Shown one piece after another: positions 7,844 through 16,543 of a stretch of 64,000 bases of DNA. Position 1 is the first letter of the stretch, and each line of letters opens with the position of its first letter. The translations under genes were made by a program, and so were the position numbers. The stretch is from Sporosarcina sp. FSL K6-1508 (GTDB lineage Bacteria; Bacillota; Bacilli; Bacillales_A; Planococcaceae): the NCBI RefSeq assembly GCF_038007465.1, contig NZ_JBBOXF010000001.1:1548501-1612500 (forward strand), written 5' to 3'. A model generated the notes under the pieces. It was not told where the DNA came from. It did no database searches and was given only the letters and a program-made list of their open reading frames with translations.

Positions 7844-8704
7844 ATGAGAAACTCGTCAGTTATCCAAACGCAGATATGGCTCTATGAATTTTTCGATGCC
7901 TGTGTGAATCAATCAAGTAAAAGTCCATCTATCCTTCAATGTGAGATGCTTTGTGCACCACTAATGGAATTATTTCCTGAAGTAAGCCCGGAAGAATTGC
8001 AATACGAGCTTCTAAAACACGGATTATTTGATCCTTCGGAATGGGTAATCATAGGTAACCAAATAAAGAGAATGGAAAAACAAAACATCTGGCAAGTTGT
8101 TGAGCAGGAGTATCAGCTCTTAAAAAGTCTATGGATGGGTCCAGAGATATCGATTTATATTTATCCACTTACTAAAGTGACCATTGAGGAGCAGGCGCAA
8201 GTATCTGCTAAAAACGGCGTCGCCTATAAAGAAGGATTGTTTTTATTTTTGTCTAAGGGGCTATCAATAGAAGAAATAAAAGCCTTATTAGCACATGAGT
8301 ACAACCATGTTTGCCGATTAAATCATTTAGGGTTAAAACCTAACAAAATTCCTTTAAAGGATTCGCTAATGATAGAAGGGTTAGGGGAGTTTGCAGTGAA
8401 AGAATTATATGGCGAAAAGTGGCTGGCGCCATGGACAGCTCTTTATTCAATTGAAGAATCTATCAAGGTTTGGAATAAATATTTTATTCCACAACTGAAT
8501 TTGATGGGATCTGAAAAACATCAACTATTTTTATACGGCGAGGTCAAAAGCCATTTACCTAAATGGATTGGGTATTATATAGGTTATCAAATTGTTGATT
8601 CCTATCATAAGAAGCATGGTCCTTTTAAAAGTTATGAATTATACCGAAAATCCGCTGATGAATTGATTGCAGGTTCTAACTTTACAGCTAGTAAACTGTT
8701 CTAA
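7844..8704 (+). CDS. YjaZ-like predicted Zn-dependent protease (DUF2268)
   Basis: 286-residue protein of the DUF2268 family, of which B. subtilis YjaZ is a member. The zinc-protease motif HEYNH is at residues 151-155, preceded by LSIEEIKALLA, and the third metal ligand is probably the Glu in MIEGLGEFA (about residue 178). No signal peptide is visible, so it should act in the cytoplasm. The start is uncertain: an AAAAGG ribosome-like motif abuts the ATG at 7844 with no spacer, and there is no better ATG, GTG or TTG close by. It is a single gene bounded by a repeat relic and a strong terminator. Confidence 0.8.
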   Translation: MRNSSVIQTQIWLYEFFDACVNQSSKSPSILQCEMLCAPLMELFPEVSPEELQYELLKHGLFDPSEWVIIGNQIKRMEKQNIWQVVEQEYQLLKSLWMGPEISIYIYPLTKVTIEEQAQVSAKNGVAYKEGLFLFLSKGLSIEEIKALLAHEYNHVCRLNHLGLKPNKIPLKDSLMIEGLGEFAVKELYGEKWLAPWTALYSIEESIKVWNKYFIPQLNLMGSEKHQLFLYGEVKSHLPKWIGYYIGYQIVDSYHKKHGPFKSYELYRKSADELIAGSNFTASKLF

Positions 8705-8728
8705 CACGTAACAATTATGCCTGTAATA

Positions 8729-8777
8729 AAAACAATCTTTTTTCTAGATAGTCATCTAGAAAAAAGATTGTTTTATT
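8729..8777. terminator. Strong bidirectional terminator
   Basis: A 21-base perfect inverted repeat (AAAACAATC... with TCTAGAT at the loop side) around a 4-base AGTC loop, between two convergent genes. A- and T-rich ends serve either strand. Confidence 0.92.
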
Positions 8778-8778
8778 C

Positions 8779-9486
8779 TTATGGTAAAAAACATCGAAAC
8801 ACACGAAATCCGATGAATTTATGGTTTTGAGTAATGAAACGATTATGCTCATCCCATAAATCATATAAATCCATAACTATACTTTTTGATGGATTTATAT
8901 CAGTAACTTCAGTGTTCAGAAGTTCAGAGGGCGTATCAATTATTTCAACTTGTTTAAAACCAGCTTGCTGCAACTTCAATGTCCATTCTTGCTCATTTAG
9001 AATTTCACTGACGCCATATAGGCTGTATGCTTTTTTTCTTAATTCATTTGATAGGGATTGTTCTGCCGCCATTTCAATGCAAATCATACGACCGCCACTT
9101 TTTAACACCCTGGATAGTTCAGTTAGTGTCTTGGAAATGTCAGTGAATGCGATAACAGACTCGGCTACTATTAAATCAAAAGAATTATCGGGGAGAGCCA
9201 ACTGTTGTGCATCTCCTTCAATCACTAAGACAGGAGAAGCATTCTCACCGAAGCGCTCTCTCGCTTTCTTTAACATAACCGGATGATTGTCTATTGCTGT
9301 AACTTGACACCCGAATCCTTGAGCTAAGAATGCAGCTGTCTGGCCAGTTCCACAACCAATATCTAATACGGATTCATAAGGTTGAATCTTTTCATCTTTC
9401 AATATGGATTGTGTTAAAGAAAATCCACCAGGATGTGCACCGCCAATTCCAAAATAAGCTACTAAATCTAAATAGTTATTGAACAT
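8779..9486 (-). CDS. Class I SAM-dependent methyltransferase
   Basis: 235-residue methyltransferase of the Methyltransf_11 type. Motif I is VLDIGCGTGQTA, the acidic residue ending strand 2 is in VTAIDNHP, and motif post-I/II is VIEGDAQQLALPDNSFDLIVAES. The substrate cannot be inferred. ATG at 9486 follows GGGAGAA with good spacing; the TTG at 9501 lies before that site. Convergent with the YjaZ-like gene and sharing its terminator. The small YjcZ-like gene lies upstream on the same strand, only 33 bases away, but has its own ribosome site. Confidence 0.88.
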   Translation of the reverse strand: MFNNYLDLVAYFGIGGAHPGGFSLTQSILKDEKIQPYESVLDIGCGTGQTAAFLAQGFGCQVTAIDNHPVMLKKARERFGENASPVLVIEGDAQQLALPDNSFDLIVAESVIAFTDISKTLTELSRVLKSGGRMICIEMAAEQSLSNELRKKAYSLYGVSEILNEQEWTLKLQQAGFKQVEIIDTPSELLNTEVTDINPSKSIVMDLYDLWDEHNRFITQNHKFIGFRVFRCFLP

Positions 9487-9519
9487 TAGGTATTCTCCCA
9501 ATTTAGCTACATTTTCAGT

Positions 9520-9678
9520 TTAGTAACAGCCGCCACCGCCGCCACCATATCCACCGTCAAAGCCGTTTCCAACAAAAGCTGCCCCAACGATGATTAGCAG
9601 GATAAATAATACAACGATTAACGCAAAGCCCGATCCATTTCCAACGTTTCCTACATTCTCACAGTTTCCAGAAGACAT
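9520..9678 (-). CDS. YjcZ-type small sporulation protein
   Basis: 52-residue hydrophobic peptide: a polar N-terminus, the segment GFALIVVLFILLIIVGAAF, then a Gly-rich tail GGYGGGGGGCY. The hydrophobic segment is nearly identical to the core of YjcZ-family sporulation proteins, tiny coat- or membrane-associated proteins of unknown function made late in sporulation. ATG at 9678 is preceded by AAAGGGGG. The Gly-rich tail with two cysteines in the protein (C6, C51) is an extension compared with the usual roughly 30-residue family members. Confidence 0.8.
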   Translation of the reverse strand: MSSGNCENVGNVGNGSGFALIVVLFILLIIVGAAFVGNGFDGGYGGGGGGCY

Positions 9679-10137
9679 CTGATTTCCCCCTTTCCTCTTG
9701 CTGTTAATAGAATATGAGCAAAATTAGAAAATCATAGGGCTAGTTGAAAGATATTTATAGGTTAGAAGATAATGAAGAGTCTTTTTAAACTAAAAGTGTA
9801 ATGAAGTAGGGGCGGTTTAAAAATAAAAAAGTCCTAGAAATCTTTAGAAAAAAATTACCCACTTCTAGATATATGGCCAATGAAACAATTTATTACTTTT
9901 TTTGAAGTGGGGTATTTTTTTAGGGCTAAGCTTAGGTAATAGTATATAATATAGTAAAATTAGAATTTTTGATTGTAATTGTGAGTGGCCAAAAAGAATA
10001 CTTTTATCAGTTTTTATAGGACCTGCTTAAGATTATTATTTAAATTGCTAGACTTCTGGACACGCATGAAAAATATAGTTTCGTATTCCATGTAAATGAA
10101 AAGAAGTGCAATTCATTCAAAAAAGGTGGAGAAAAAA
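9679..10137. other. AT-rich intergenic region
   Basis: 459 bases without a convincing gene. It should hold divergent promoters for the YjcZ-like gene and the RsbR paralogue. A TATAAT at 9945-9950 has no matching -35 box. No conserved structure was recognised. Confidence 0.5.
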
Positions 10138-10986
10138 GTGAGAGCAATGGATTTGCAACTGTATGATTATCTCAGTACCAATTTAACTGCTATTTCAGAT
10201 GAGTGGCTTGCTCAGCGGGAAGTAAATAGAGGATCCATTTATTCGATAGATGCAGGAGGATCTGCTGAGTTATTACTCCGTGAACAAAACCGGTTAACAA
10301 ATCTTACAGTGACAAGTATACTTTTAAATGATAAAGAAGTTTTTGAATCAAATAAGGAAAAGTGGGCCCGTGAAGTGGCTGAAAGCAGGGTGGAAAGTAA
10401 TACGCCTATCCCTGAAGTACTGGATGCACTTAGTAAAGCCAGGCAAGTATATTGGACATTTGTCGAGAGGTTTTTAAAGTCCAAGGTAGATGAAATAACC
10501 AAGGATGATCTGCTGAGATGGGGGATTGCAATTCATATGGCGTTTGATGAATTGTATATCCACTTTTCTGAAATGTATTATCAGATTACATCCAGCGAAC
10601 GTTTAGCCCAACAAAACTTGATCGCAGAATTAAGTTTTCCAATTATAAAACTTAATACGTCGATTGGAGTATTACCACTGATCGGTAATATAGATGCAAT
10701 ACGAGGAAAAAGTTTTTTGGAATGTATTCCAGCGAAAAGTGTAAAAATGGAAATCACACATCTGTTTATCGACTTATCTGGGGTATCTATCATTGACACA
10801 ATGGTTGCTCAGCAAATTTATCCGATTATACAAATCCTGAAATTACTTGGCATCGACTCAACGTTAACCGGAATACGTCCTGAAATTGCACAAACTTCGG
10901 TTCAATTAGGAATAAACTTTGCGAACGTTGCTACTTTCAGTTCTTTGCAGCAGGCGCTTAAGAACCAACTAGAAGAAATAATTTAA
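10138..10986 (+). CDS. RsbR-family stressosome co-antagonist (STAS domain)
   Basis: 282 residues. The N-terminal half is a helical RsbR_N (non-haem globin-like) sensor domain; the C-terminal half is a STAS domain with IDLSGVSIIDTMVAQQI and TGIRPEIAQTSVQLGI. T221 and T253 match the two RsbT-phosphorylated threonines of B. subtilis RsbRA (T171, T205). Such proteins assemble with RsbS and RsbT into the stressosome that feeds sigma-B. No rsbS, rsbT or sigB gene is adjacent, so this is a stand-alone paralogue like RsbRB-D. GTG at 10138 was preferred because AAGGTGGAG lies at the right distance; ATG at 10096 would also be in frame but has no ribosome site. Confidence 0.88.
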   Translation: MRAMDLQLYDYLSTNLTAISDEWLAQREVNRGSIYSIDAGGSAELLLREQNRLTNLTVTSILLNDKEVFESNKEKWAREVAESRVESNTPIPEVLDALSKARQVYWTFVERFLKSKVDEITKDDLLRWGIAIHMAFDELYIHFSEMYYQITSSERLAQQNLIAELSFPIIKLNTSIGVLPLIGNIDAIRGKSFLECIPAKSVKMEITHLFIDLSGVSIIDTMVAQQIYPIIQILKLLGIDSTLTGIRPEIAQTSVQLGINFANVATFSSLQQALKNQLEEII

Positions 10987-10987
10987 A

Positions 10988-11031
10988 AGTACCAGGCGCC
11001 TTCAAGTTTAGCGGTGCCTGGTACTGTTTTT
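10988..11031 (+). terminator. Rho-independent terminator after the rsbR paralogue
   Basis: Stem AGTACCAGGCGCC/GGTGCCTGGTACT with a 12-base loop and then GTTTTTTG, immediately after the stop codon. Confidence 0.9.
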
Positions 11032-11056
11032 TGAATCATGAAAGGGTGACTTTACG

Positions 11057-11383
11057 TTGATTACAGTCATACTGCTATTTCTGTTTGCAGGACTAGCGGA
11101 AATTGGTGGAGGCTATCTGATTTGGCAGTGGTTAAGAGAAGGAAAGCCTGCTTACTTAGGGCTTATTGGAGGCTTTGTTTTGGCTTTATATGGAGTAATT
11201 GCGACATTTCAACAATTTCCGACTTTCGGTAGGGTTTATGCAGCTTATGGGGGAGTATTTATTGTGCTATCTGTTCTTTGGGGATGGGGAGTCGATAAAA
11301 AGATGCCGGATACATATGATTGGATTGGGGCTTTGATTTGTATAATTGGTGTTTCTGTTATGTTATGGGCACCGCGAAGTTGA
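11057..11383 (+). CDS. YnfA-family (UPF0060) small membrane protein
   Basis: 108 residues with four membrane helices and the family signatures LAEIGGGYLIWQWLREGK, ALYGVIATFQ and FGRVYAAYGGVFI. UPF0060/YnfA proteins are related to small multidrug-resistance exporters, but the function is not established for most. The start is TTG at 11057 behind AAGGGTG. It is a single gene, 25 bases beyond the previous terminator and followed by the long repeat region. Confidence 0.9.
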   Translation: MITVILLFLFAGLAEIGGGYLIWQWLREGKPAYLGLIGGFVLALYGVIATFQQFPTFGRVYAAYGGVFIVLSVLWGWGVDKKMPDTYDWIGALICIIGVSVMLWAPRS

Positions 11384-11585
11384 TGATTAAAAAGGGCATA
11401 TAACTCCTATGAGTAGGGGCATTTAGCAAAGATTATACAAGTAAAAGTGTGACACTATATAGAAAGGCAGACTGTCTTAAATTCGAAAAGGAAATGCTAT
11501 ACAGAAGGAGTGAGCAGCTCTAATTGATCTGAAAATCCCTGTACAGAGGGCATCTAATGCTTTATCACCAAATTAAACAGTCATT

Positions 11586-12429
11586 ACTATATATATTTTG
11601 AACAAATGAATACGGCGTATGCGCTTTACAAGTGCTTTTGGGAGGCCACTGAAAAATCCCTAATACTTGGAGTGGATTGTAATACCTCCTAATACCGCTT
11701 CGACGCTTTGTGGATGGTCTATTTGAGAAAGCGCATTTCATTTTCGAGGATGGGACCTACAACCTGGAGTGACATAAATCGATCGAATGTGATCAACGAA
11801 TGTCCCAATACATGAGGAATGAATTAGAAATCCTTCTAATATCGCTTCGGCGCTTTGTGGATGCCTCCCGCGATAAGCCAGAAAGAAGACCACTTTCAGT
11901 CTTATCACTTCGGCTACCACGAAGTCGCGCCTGCGCTGGATGGTCTATTTGAGAAAGCGTATTTCATTAGCTGTGATGAAATCTGCAACCCAGAGTGCGT
12001 CTTTCTTGACTATAATTATATATGTTGAACAATTGAATCCGGTGTAAAAACTGAGCGAAGGCGCCTTAACAGGGGTAGCCGAAGCCATAAGACTGGCGGC
12101 GAAGCTGCTTGGCTTATGGCGGGAGGCTACCCCTAGCGCCGTAGCGGTTCAATGAAATTCTTTATTTCAATATATAGTATCGAATAGTAATCACCTTATA
12201 ATCTCGGCATATACATCTCAAAATCACATTTCTCCTGATAATCAACACTCTAGCGCAGGCGCGGCAAAGGGGTCGCCGAAGCCGTAAGACTGGATGCGAA
12301 GCGCTAATCCAGGCTTATGGCGGGAGGCATCCCCAAAGCGCCAAGCAATCTGCAATCCACATCCCCCAATTACAACTCTTTCATTATTGAGCACCACAGC
12401 AGATTCAATGGGATTCTTTAATTCAACAT
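11586..12429 (+). repeat. Left arm of a long imperfect inverted repeat (copy A, mosaic hairpin repeat)
   Basis: About 840 bases with no credible gene. Its reverse complement matches 16544-17319 along nearly the whole length: for example CAGATTCAATGGGATTCTTT at its right end is matched by AAAGAATCCCATTGAATC at 16555, and TTTGAACAAATGAATACGGC at its left end by GCCGTGTTCATTTGTTCAA near 17290. It contains internal direct repeats (GGATGGTCTATTTGAGAAAG at about 11712 and 11940) and three palindromic cores built on GGGTAGCC/GGCTACCC or GGGGTCGCC/GGCATCCCC arms, near 11860-11930, 12065-12140 and 12270-12340. Confidence 0.88.
12019..12175 (+). repeat. MITE-like unit with terminal inverted repeats and hairpin core
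   Basis: Starts TATATGTTGAACAATTGAAT and ends TTCAATGAAATTCTTTATTT followed by CAATATATA, so the ends are imperfect inverted repeats (TATAT-TTGAA). The core is a long stem: AGGGGTAGCC with GGCTACCCCT, and GCCATAAG with CTTATGGC, enclosed by GGCGCC/AGCGCC. The equivalent unit in copy B is at 16740-16973. No coding capacity. Confidence 0.7.
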
Positions 12430-12461
12430 TTGGTTACTCAATACATGTGCTAATATCCATC

Positions 12462-12490
12462 AAAAAAAAGAGCTGGAGTTTACTCCGGCC
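12462..12490 (-). terminator. Rho-independent terminator of the DinB-like gene
   Basis: On the minus strand GGCCGGAG-TAAA-CTCCAGCTC is followed by eight T residues. One mismatch in the stem. Confidence 0.8.
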
Positions 12491-12501
12491 CTTTGGTGAT
12501 T

Positions 12502-12987
12502 TCATACTAGCTTTTCTTTTACTTCTTCAATTTGAGCCAAATGTCTTTTTTCATGCAGTCCGATAAATGGAATCCATTGTTCTAAGCTAAGGTCTCCAAA
12601 TACTGGATGCGGGTAAGTTCTTTGCGCTAATAATGTTTTATCTGCAGAAGCTACCAGAGTATTTAAGTTTTCTCTAGACGTTGTGAGGTTACTTTTCATG
12701 TTTGTCAAAGCAATAAAGTCGTCAGAGGGAGTCGCAAATGAAGGGGCAAGTACTTTCGTTGAACGATCCGTCGTAAATTGTATCGGCTTGTCAACAGTGG
12801 TTTTATTTTCACCATTGGCTAACTGGTTTGAAAGAGTGTGAACAATAGCGCGTTCCATTAAATACAAATGATTTAGCACCTGCATGATACTCCAGCGTCC
12901 CTCTTCCACCTGTTCATTCAATTGTTCATCTGACAAGTTCTCTACACTACGCAAAACAGCTTCTCTGATTTTCTTGTTCTCTTCCAT
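12502..12987 (-). CDS. DinB/YfiT-like four-helix metalloprotein
   Basis: 161-residue protein of the DinB_2 superfamily. Three histidines expected to bind a divalent metal are present: one in IMQVLNHLYLMER (about residue 40) and two in GLHEKRHLAQIEE near the C-terminus. Family members are thiol S-transferases (bacillithiol- or mycothiol-dependent) or are uncharacterised. It is the first of four genes enclosed by the inverted repeat arms; it lies 108 bases beyond the LD-carboxypeptidase gene on the same strand with its own ribosome site (GGAGGGAAT). Confidence 0.85.
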   Translation of the reverse strand: MEENKKIREAVLRSVENLSDEQLNEQVEEGRWSIMQVLNHLYLMERAIVHTLSNQLANGENKTTVDKPIQFTTDRSTKVLAPSFATPSDDFIALTNMKSNLTTSRENLNTLVASADKTLLAQRTYPHPVFGDLSLEQWIPFIGLHEKRHLAQIEEVKEKLV

Positions 12988-13095
12988 TAATTATTCCCTC
13001 CATTCAATACCCTTTATTATATCGCAAAAGCACCTTATACAATAAATGATAGGATTGGTTGAGGGAACACGAAATGCAGAAGTTCCATGTAGGAG

Positions 13096-14016
13096 TTAAT
13101 TTACAGCTGCTTCCAACACAGTTAATGTATGGTTAGATGTGTTCATATTCAAGGATACGCCAATAGGAATTGTTGCTTTGTATGTACCATGTGCAGTTGC
13201 TAGGTTGGACATAAGTGGTTTACCTAATGGAACTAGAAATTCGTTGATAAGATCTTTATAGGACTTTCCATATGCATCCTCACAATTCGTACATTCCCCC
13301 ATAATAATCCCTACACAATCATCGAATTTCTTGGCTAACAAAAGATGGTTTAAATACCTGTAAACTGTGTTAATCGGTTCATGGGTTTCTTCAAGTACGA
13401 GAATTTTCCCTTCTGTATTGATTTCAAAAGACGTTCCTAACGTACCTATGAAAGATGTGAGATTGCCTCCAATAACGGGACCGGTTACATTTCCGGGAAC
13501 TAAGCTTTCGATGGACATACCGGGTGGATTTTTAATCTCCCAAGGTGCGGTTAATGTTGAAGTTGCCGAGAAGAATTGGTTGAAGTTATATGCCGGGGTG
13601 CGTGTAGTAAAATCTAGAAGGAGAAGGCTTTGGAAAGTAATTAAATCCGCATATTCGTACAATACATTTAGTAATACCGTAATGTCGCTGTATCCTGAAA
13701 CTATTTTCGGGTTTTGAGCTATGATTGAGAAATTAAGGAAAGGGAGAATACTTGCTACGCCAACACCCCCTCTCGAAGGTAATATCCACTTAACTTCCTT
13801 GTTCTGAAACATCTCCATTAAGTCTGACGCCATTTGCTCTGGTGTTGCTGCGATATAGCCGTTCGATGAATAAACATGATCCCCTACAAGTACTTTAAAT
13901 CCCATATTTCGTAACGTAGTTATTCCTTCATTTATTATACTTGCTGCCAATGGGCTTCCTAACGTAACAATTCCAACAGTATCCCCAGACTGCAATTGAC
14001 GAGGTTTTGTTGCCAT
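13096..14016 (-). CDS. LD-carboxypeptidase (peptidase family S66)
   Basis: 306-residue serine peptidase of the LdcA/MccF family. The nucleophile is S110 in VSGYSDIT, the conserved Glu is in KILVLEETHE and the His is in NLATAHGTYKATIPIG. LdcA-type enzymes remove the terminal D-Ala from L,D-linked tetrapeptides in peptidoglycan recycling; MccF-type enzymes cleave peptide-nucleotide antibiotics. The fold cannot settle which. No signal peptide is seen, so it is cytoplasmic. ATG at 14016 follows GAAGGGAG at 9 bases. The proximity to a D-Asp-ligase-like gene favours a cell-wall role. Confidence 0.88.
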   Translation of the reverse strand: MATKPRQLQSGDTVGIVTLGSPLAASIINEGITTLRNMGFKVLVGDHVYSSNGYIAATPEQMASDLMEMFQNKEVKWILPSRGGVGVASILPFLNFSIIAQNPKIVSGYSDITVLLNVLYEYADLITFQSLLLLDFTTRTPAYNFNQFFSATSTLTAPWEIKNPPGMSIESLVPGNVTGPVIGGNLTSFIGTLGTSFEINTEGKILVLEETHEPINTVYRYLNHLLLAKKFDDCVGIIMGECTNCEDAYGKSYKDLINEFLVPLGKPLMSNLATAHGTYKATIPIGVSLNMNTSNHTLTVLEAAVN

Positions 14017-14218
14017 ATGTTGCAACTCCCTTCTCCGTAAACATGTACATATTATTCAGTGTATGGACAAAAGGAAAGCGTCATAACTAAAAGGTGAAGG
14101 CAAGTTTCTAATAGGAATGCTTATATAAAGAAAAATGTCTTTTAAAGGAATATAAAATGTGAATAGTTAAATTTATTTGGAAGTTTTTGTATCATTATAC
14201 CTAGTTGGAAAATAACAT

Positions 14219-14246
14219 TTGCAGGTCCTTTCGCATATGCTATAAT
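14219..14246 (+). promoter_or_regulatory. Sigma-A-type promoter of the glycerophosphodiesterase gene
   Basis: TTGCAG, 16-base spacer, TATAAT, 55 bases upstream of the ATG at 14302. Confidence 0.65.
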
Positions 14247-14301
14247 AAATAAAAGAATGATTTGAATAGTCAGTATTCAATATCTGATATGGGGTCATAC
14301 T

Positions 14302-15144
14302 ATGAGAGGATCACAGAAAAAGAAATTACTATTCATTTTCGTAAGTCTATGTATGTTGCTTTTAGTTGGCTATGAGGCTCGACCTTTCAATTATAAGGAA
14401 ATGGAAGGGATGATTAGCATTGCGCATCGTGGTGCATCTAATTTAGCACCAGAAAACACACTAGCCTCATTTCAAAAAGCGCTGGAACTTGGTGCGGATT
14501 TCTTGGAATGTGATGTTCATTTATCGAAAGATGGAGAACTTGTCATAATGCATGATGACAAAGTAGATAGGACAACAAATGGCTCTGGATATGTGAAAGA
14601 CTATACGCTATCCGAATTAAAAAAACTGGATGCAGGTGGGAAATTTCATTCTTCATTTGCGGGTGAGCAGGTTATTACATTAAATGAATTGTTTGATGAA
14701 TTTTATGGGAAAGCGGGTTTATTAATAGAAATTAAAAAACCGGCCAAGTACCCGGGTATTGAGGAGAAAGTAGTTGCGTTGCTGAGCGAATATAAGGATT
14801 TGAACGGTATTATTGTTCAATCTTTTGATATCGAATCTATGAGAAAAATAAATAAGCTACTTCCCGAATTAGAAGTGGCACTTCTTATGAAGCCGTCTAT
14901 CCAGCACCTCTCTTCTCAAAAATTAAGTGATCTAACGTCCTTTGCGACGTACATTAACTTTAACGTCTCGTATGTTAATAAACGTGTGATCGAACAAATA
15001 CATAATCAGGGTGGAAAAGTATTGGTCTGGTCAACGAAAAACCAAGCATGGATCGATAAGGCTTATCAATACGACGTTGACGGTATTATTACAGACTTTT
15101 CAATCTGGCCAGTAGAGGGATCGATTCAGCTGGTGCAAGATTAA
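14302..15144 (+). CDS. Glycerophosphodiester phosphodiesterase, membrane-anchored or secreted
   Basis: 280-residue GDPD. A signal or anchor helix (about residues 7-24, KKLLFIFVSLCMLLLVGYEA) precedes the TIM-barrel domain. Catalytic motifs are visible: AHRGASNLAPENT (general acid/base His and the metal Glu), ECDVHLSKDG (metal Glu and Asp) and IMHDD (second His). It hydrolyses glycerophosphodiesters to glycerol-3-phosphate and an alcohol, probably outside the membrane on lipid head groups or teichoic acid fragments. It is 157 bases from the next gene and has its own terminator. Confidence 0.92.
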   Translation: MRGSQKKKLLFIFVSLCMLLLVGYEARPFNYKEMEGMISIAHRGASNLAPENTLASFQKALELGADFLECDVHLSKDGELVIMHDDKVDRTTNGSGYVKDYTLSELKKLDAGGKFHSSFAGEQVITLNELFDEFYGKAGLLIEIKKPAKYPGIEEKVVALLSEYKDLNGIIVQSFDIESMRKINKLLPELEVALLMKPSIQHLSSQKLSDLTSFATYINFNVSYVNKRVIEQIHNQGGKVLVWSTKNQAWIDKAYQYDVDGIITDFSIWPVEGSIQLVQD

Positions 15145-15154
15145 TTTATCCGAC

Positions 15155-15206
15155 AAGTAAATCCAGTACCAGCCATATCAGGCCAGTACTGGATTTACTT
15201 ATTTGT
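15155..15206 (+). terminator. Rho-independent terminator after the GDPD gene
   Basis: Perfect 15-base stem AAGTAAATCCAGTAC/GTACTGGATTTACTT with a 16-base loop, followed by ATTTGTC. Confidence 0.85.
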
Positions 15207-15284
15207 CAACTCCCAATTGGCTTTCTTGACAATGAAAAACTGGAACCATACACTTATGAATAGAAAAGATAGTTGGAGGATAAA

Positions 15285-16499
15285 ATGACAAATCAAACAT
15301 TCATACCAATCATTATCGGAACAGACATGAATGCCTACAACATGGCGATATCATTCCATGAAGAGTATGGCATCAAACCGGTTCTAGTAGGCAAAGAACC
15401 TTTATCATTCACCAGTTTAAGTTCAATTATAAAATGTATAGAACTCAATCCGAAACTGCCAGAAAAACAAGTATTCGTGCACTTCTTGAAAAAAATTGCT
15501 GCCAAGTATGCGGAACCAGGCAAGAAAATGCTTCTTGTCGGGACGAATGACCTTTATGTCCGGATGATTATTGAGAATGCGGACGAGCTTAAAAGTGATT
15601 TTGTGTTTAATTACATACCAGAACCGCTTATGAACGATTTGCTCGTTAAATCAAATTTCTATAAGTTATGTGCTGAACACGGAATCGATGCACCGGCTAC
15701 CTATTTCCATTCATGTCGGGACGACGAGCCGTTTACAGAAGATGTCACGTTCCCGATCATCATTAAACCGAGCAACGGTGTGGAGTATTATAAGAATCCG
15801 TTTGCAGGCATGGAAAAAGTGTATAAGGTCGATTCCTACGATGAAATCCATGCCGTTATCAAAAAGATTAAAGCGAGCGGCTATCAAGAGGATCTCATTA
15901 TCCAGGATTATATTCCTGGGGACGATACATATATGTGGGACTCCGTTTTCTATATGAATAGCCATGGAAAAGCTGAACTCATCACTTTCGCGCAAGTCGT
16001 GCTGCAAGAGCATACAGTGACTGCAATTGGAAATTATACAGCGCTCATCACCCGATATGATGAAGAGATGATGATGAAGCTGAAAGGGTTCCTAGAGGCA
16101 TTGAACTATGTAGGCTACGCGAACTTTGACTTGAAATACGATGAGCGTGACGGTAAGTTCAAAGTGTTTGAAGTGAATATCCGGCAAGGACGTTCAAGCT
16201 ACTATATCACGGCTTGCGGTCATAATATGGCGAAGTACTTGGTCGATGACGTTGTACACGGTCAACAGAAACCGTTGACATTGCTGAATGAAAAGTTCTT
16301 GTTCACAGTCGTACCTAAAATCGTGCTGAAAAAGTTCGTATCAAACCCAGATGTACTAAAAGACGTGAAAGCATTGCTTCGAGCGGGTAAATACGGCAAT
16401 CCTTTGTTTTATAAAAAAGACCGTCATTTCAAGCGTAAGTTATATTTATTCGCCAGACAAATTAACTACTACAAGAAGTATAAGAATAGTAAGTGGTGA
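15285..16499 (+). CDS. ATP-grasp D-aspartate ligase-like enzyme (peptidoglycan cross-bridge)
   Basis: 404-residue ATP-grasp carboxylate-amine ligase. Blocks recall Enterococcus faecium D-aspartate ligase Asl(fm): FIPIIIGTDMNAYNMAISF at the N-terminus, SNFYKLCAEHGIDAPAT, IIQDYIPGDDTYM, YVGYANFDLKYDERDGKFK and VFEVNIRQGRSSYYITACG, the last holding the metal-binding Glu and Asn. Asl(fm) attaches D-Asp to the Lys side chain of the peptidoglycan precursor. Here the amino acid could be D-Asp or D-Glu, both known from Sporosarcina bridges; the sequence does not decide. ATG at 15285 follows TTGGAGGA. No D-amino acid racemase is adjacent. It ends at a terminator and the right repeat arm begins 45 bases later. 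Confidence 0.85.
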   Translation: MTNQTFIPIIIGTDMNAYNMAISFHEEYGIKPVLVGKEPLSFTSLSSIIKCIELNPKLPEKQVFVHFLKKIAAKYAEPGKKMLLVGTNDLYVRMIIENADELKSDFVFNYIPEPLMNDLLVKSNFYKLCAEHGIDAPATYFHSCRDDEPFTEDVTFPIIIKPSNGVEYYKNPFAGMEKVYKVDSYDEIHAVIKKIKASGYQEDLIIQDYIPGDDTYMWDSVFYMNSHGKAELITFAQVVLQEHTVTAIGNYTALITRYDEEMMMKLKGFLEALNYVGYANFDLKYDERDGKFKVFEVNIRQGRSSYYITACGHNMAKYLVDDVVHGQQKPLTLLNEKFLFTVVPKIVLKKFVSNPDVLKDVKALLRAGKYGNPLFYKKDRHFKRKLYLFARQINYYKKYKNSKW

Positions 16500-16501
16500 C
16501 G

Positions 16502-16537
16502 AAAATGCCCTATACCAACCGTATAGGGCATTTTTTA
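16502..16537 (+). terminator. Rho-independent terminator after the ATP-grasp gene
   Basis: AAAATGCCCTATA, loop CCAACCG-like, TATAGGGCATTTTTTA. It sits just before the start of repeat copy B. Confidence 0.9.
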
Positions 16538-16543
16538 TTATAT

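Noticed and set aside
11586..12429. Integron attC-like array
   Set aside because: Hairpins are long and palindromic, but no integron integrase or the R/L box pattern of attC sites was seen.
12294..12566. 90-codon frame crossing copy A and the DinB-like gene end
   Set aside because: Overlaps repeat, terminator and a real gene on the opposite strand.
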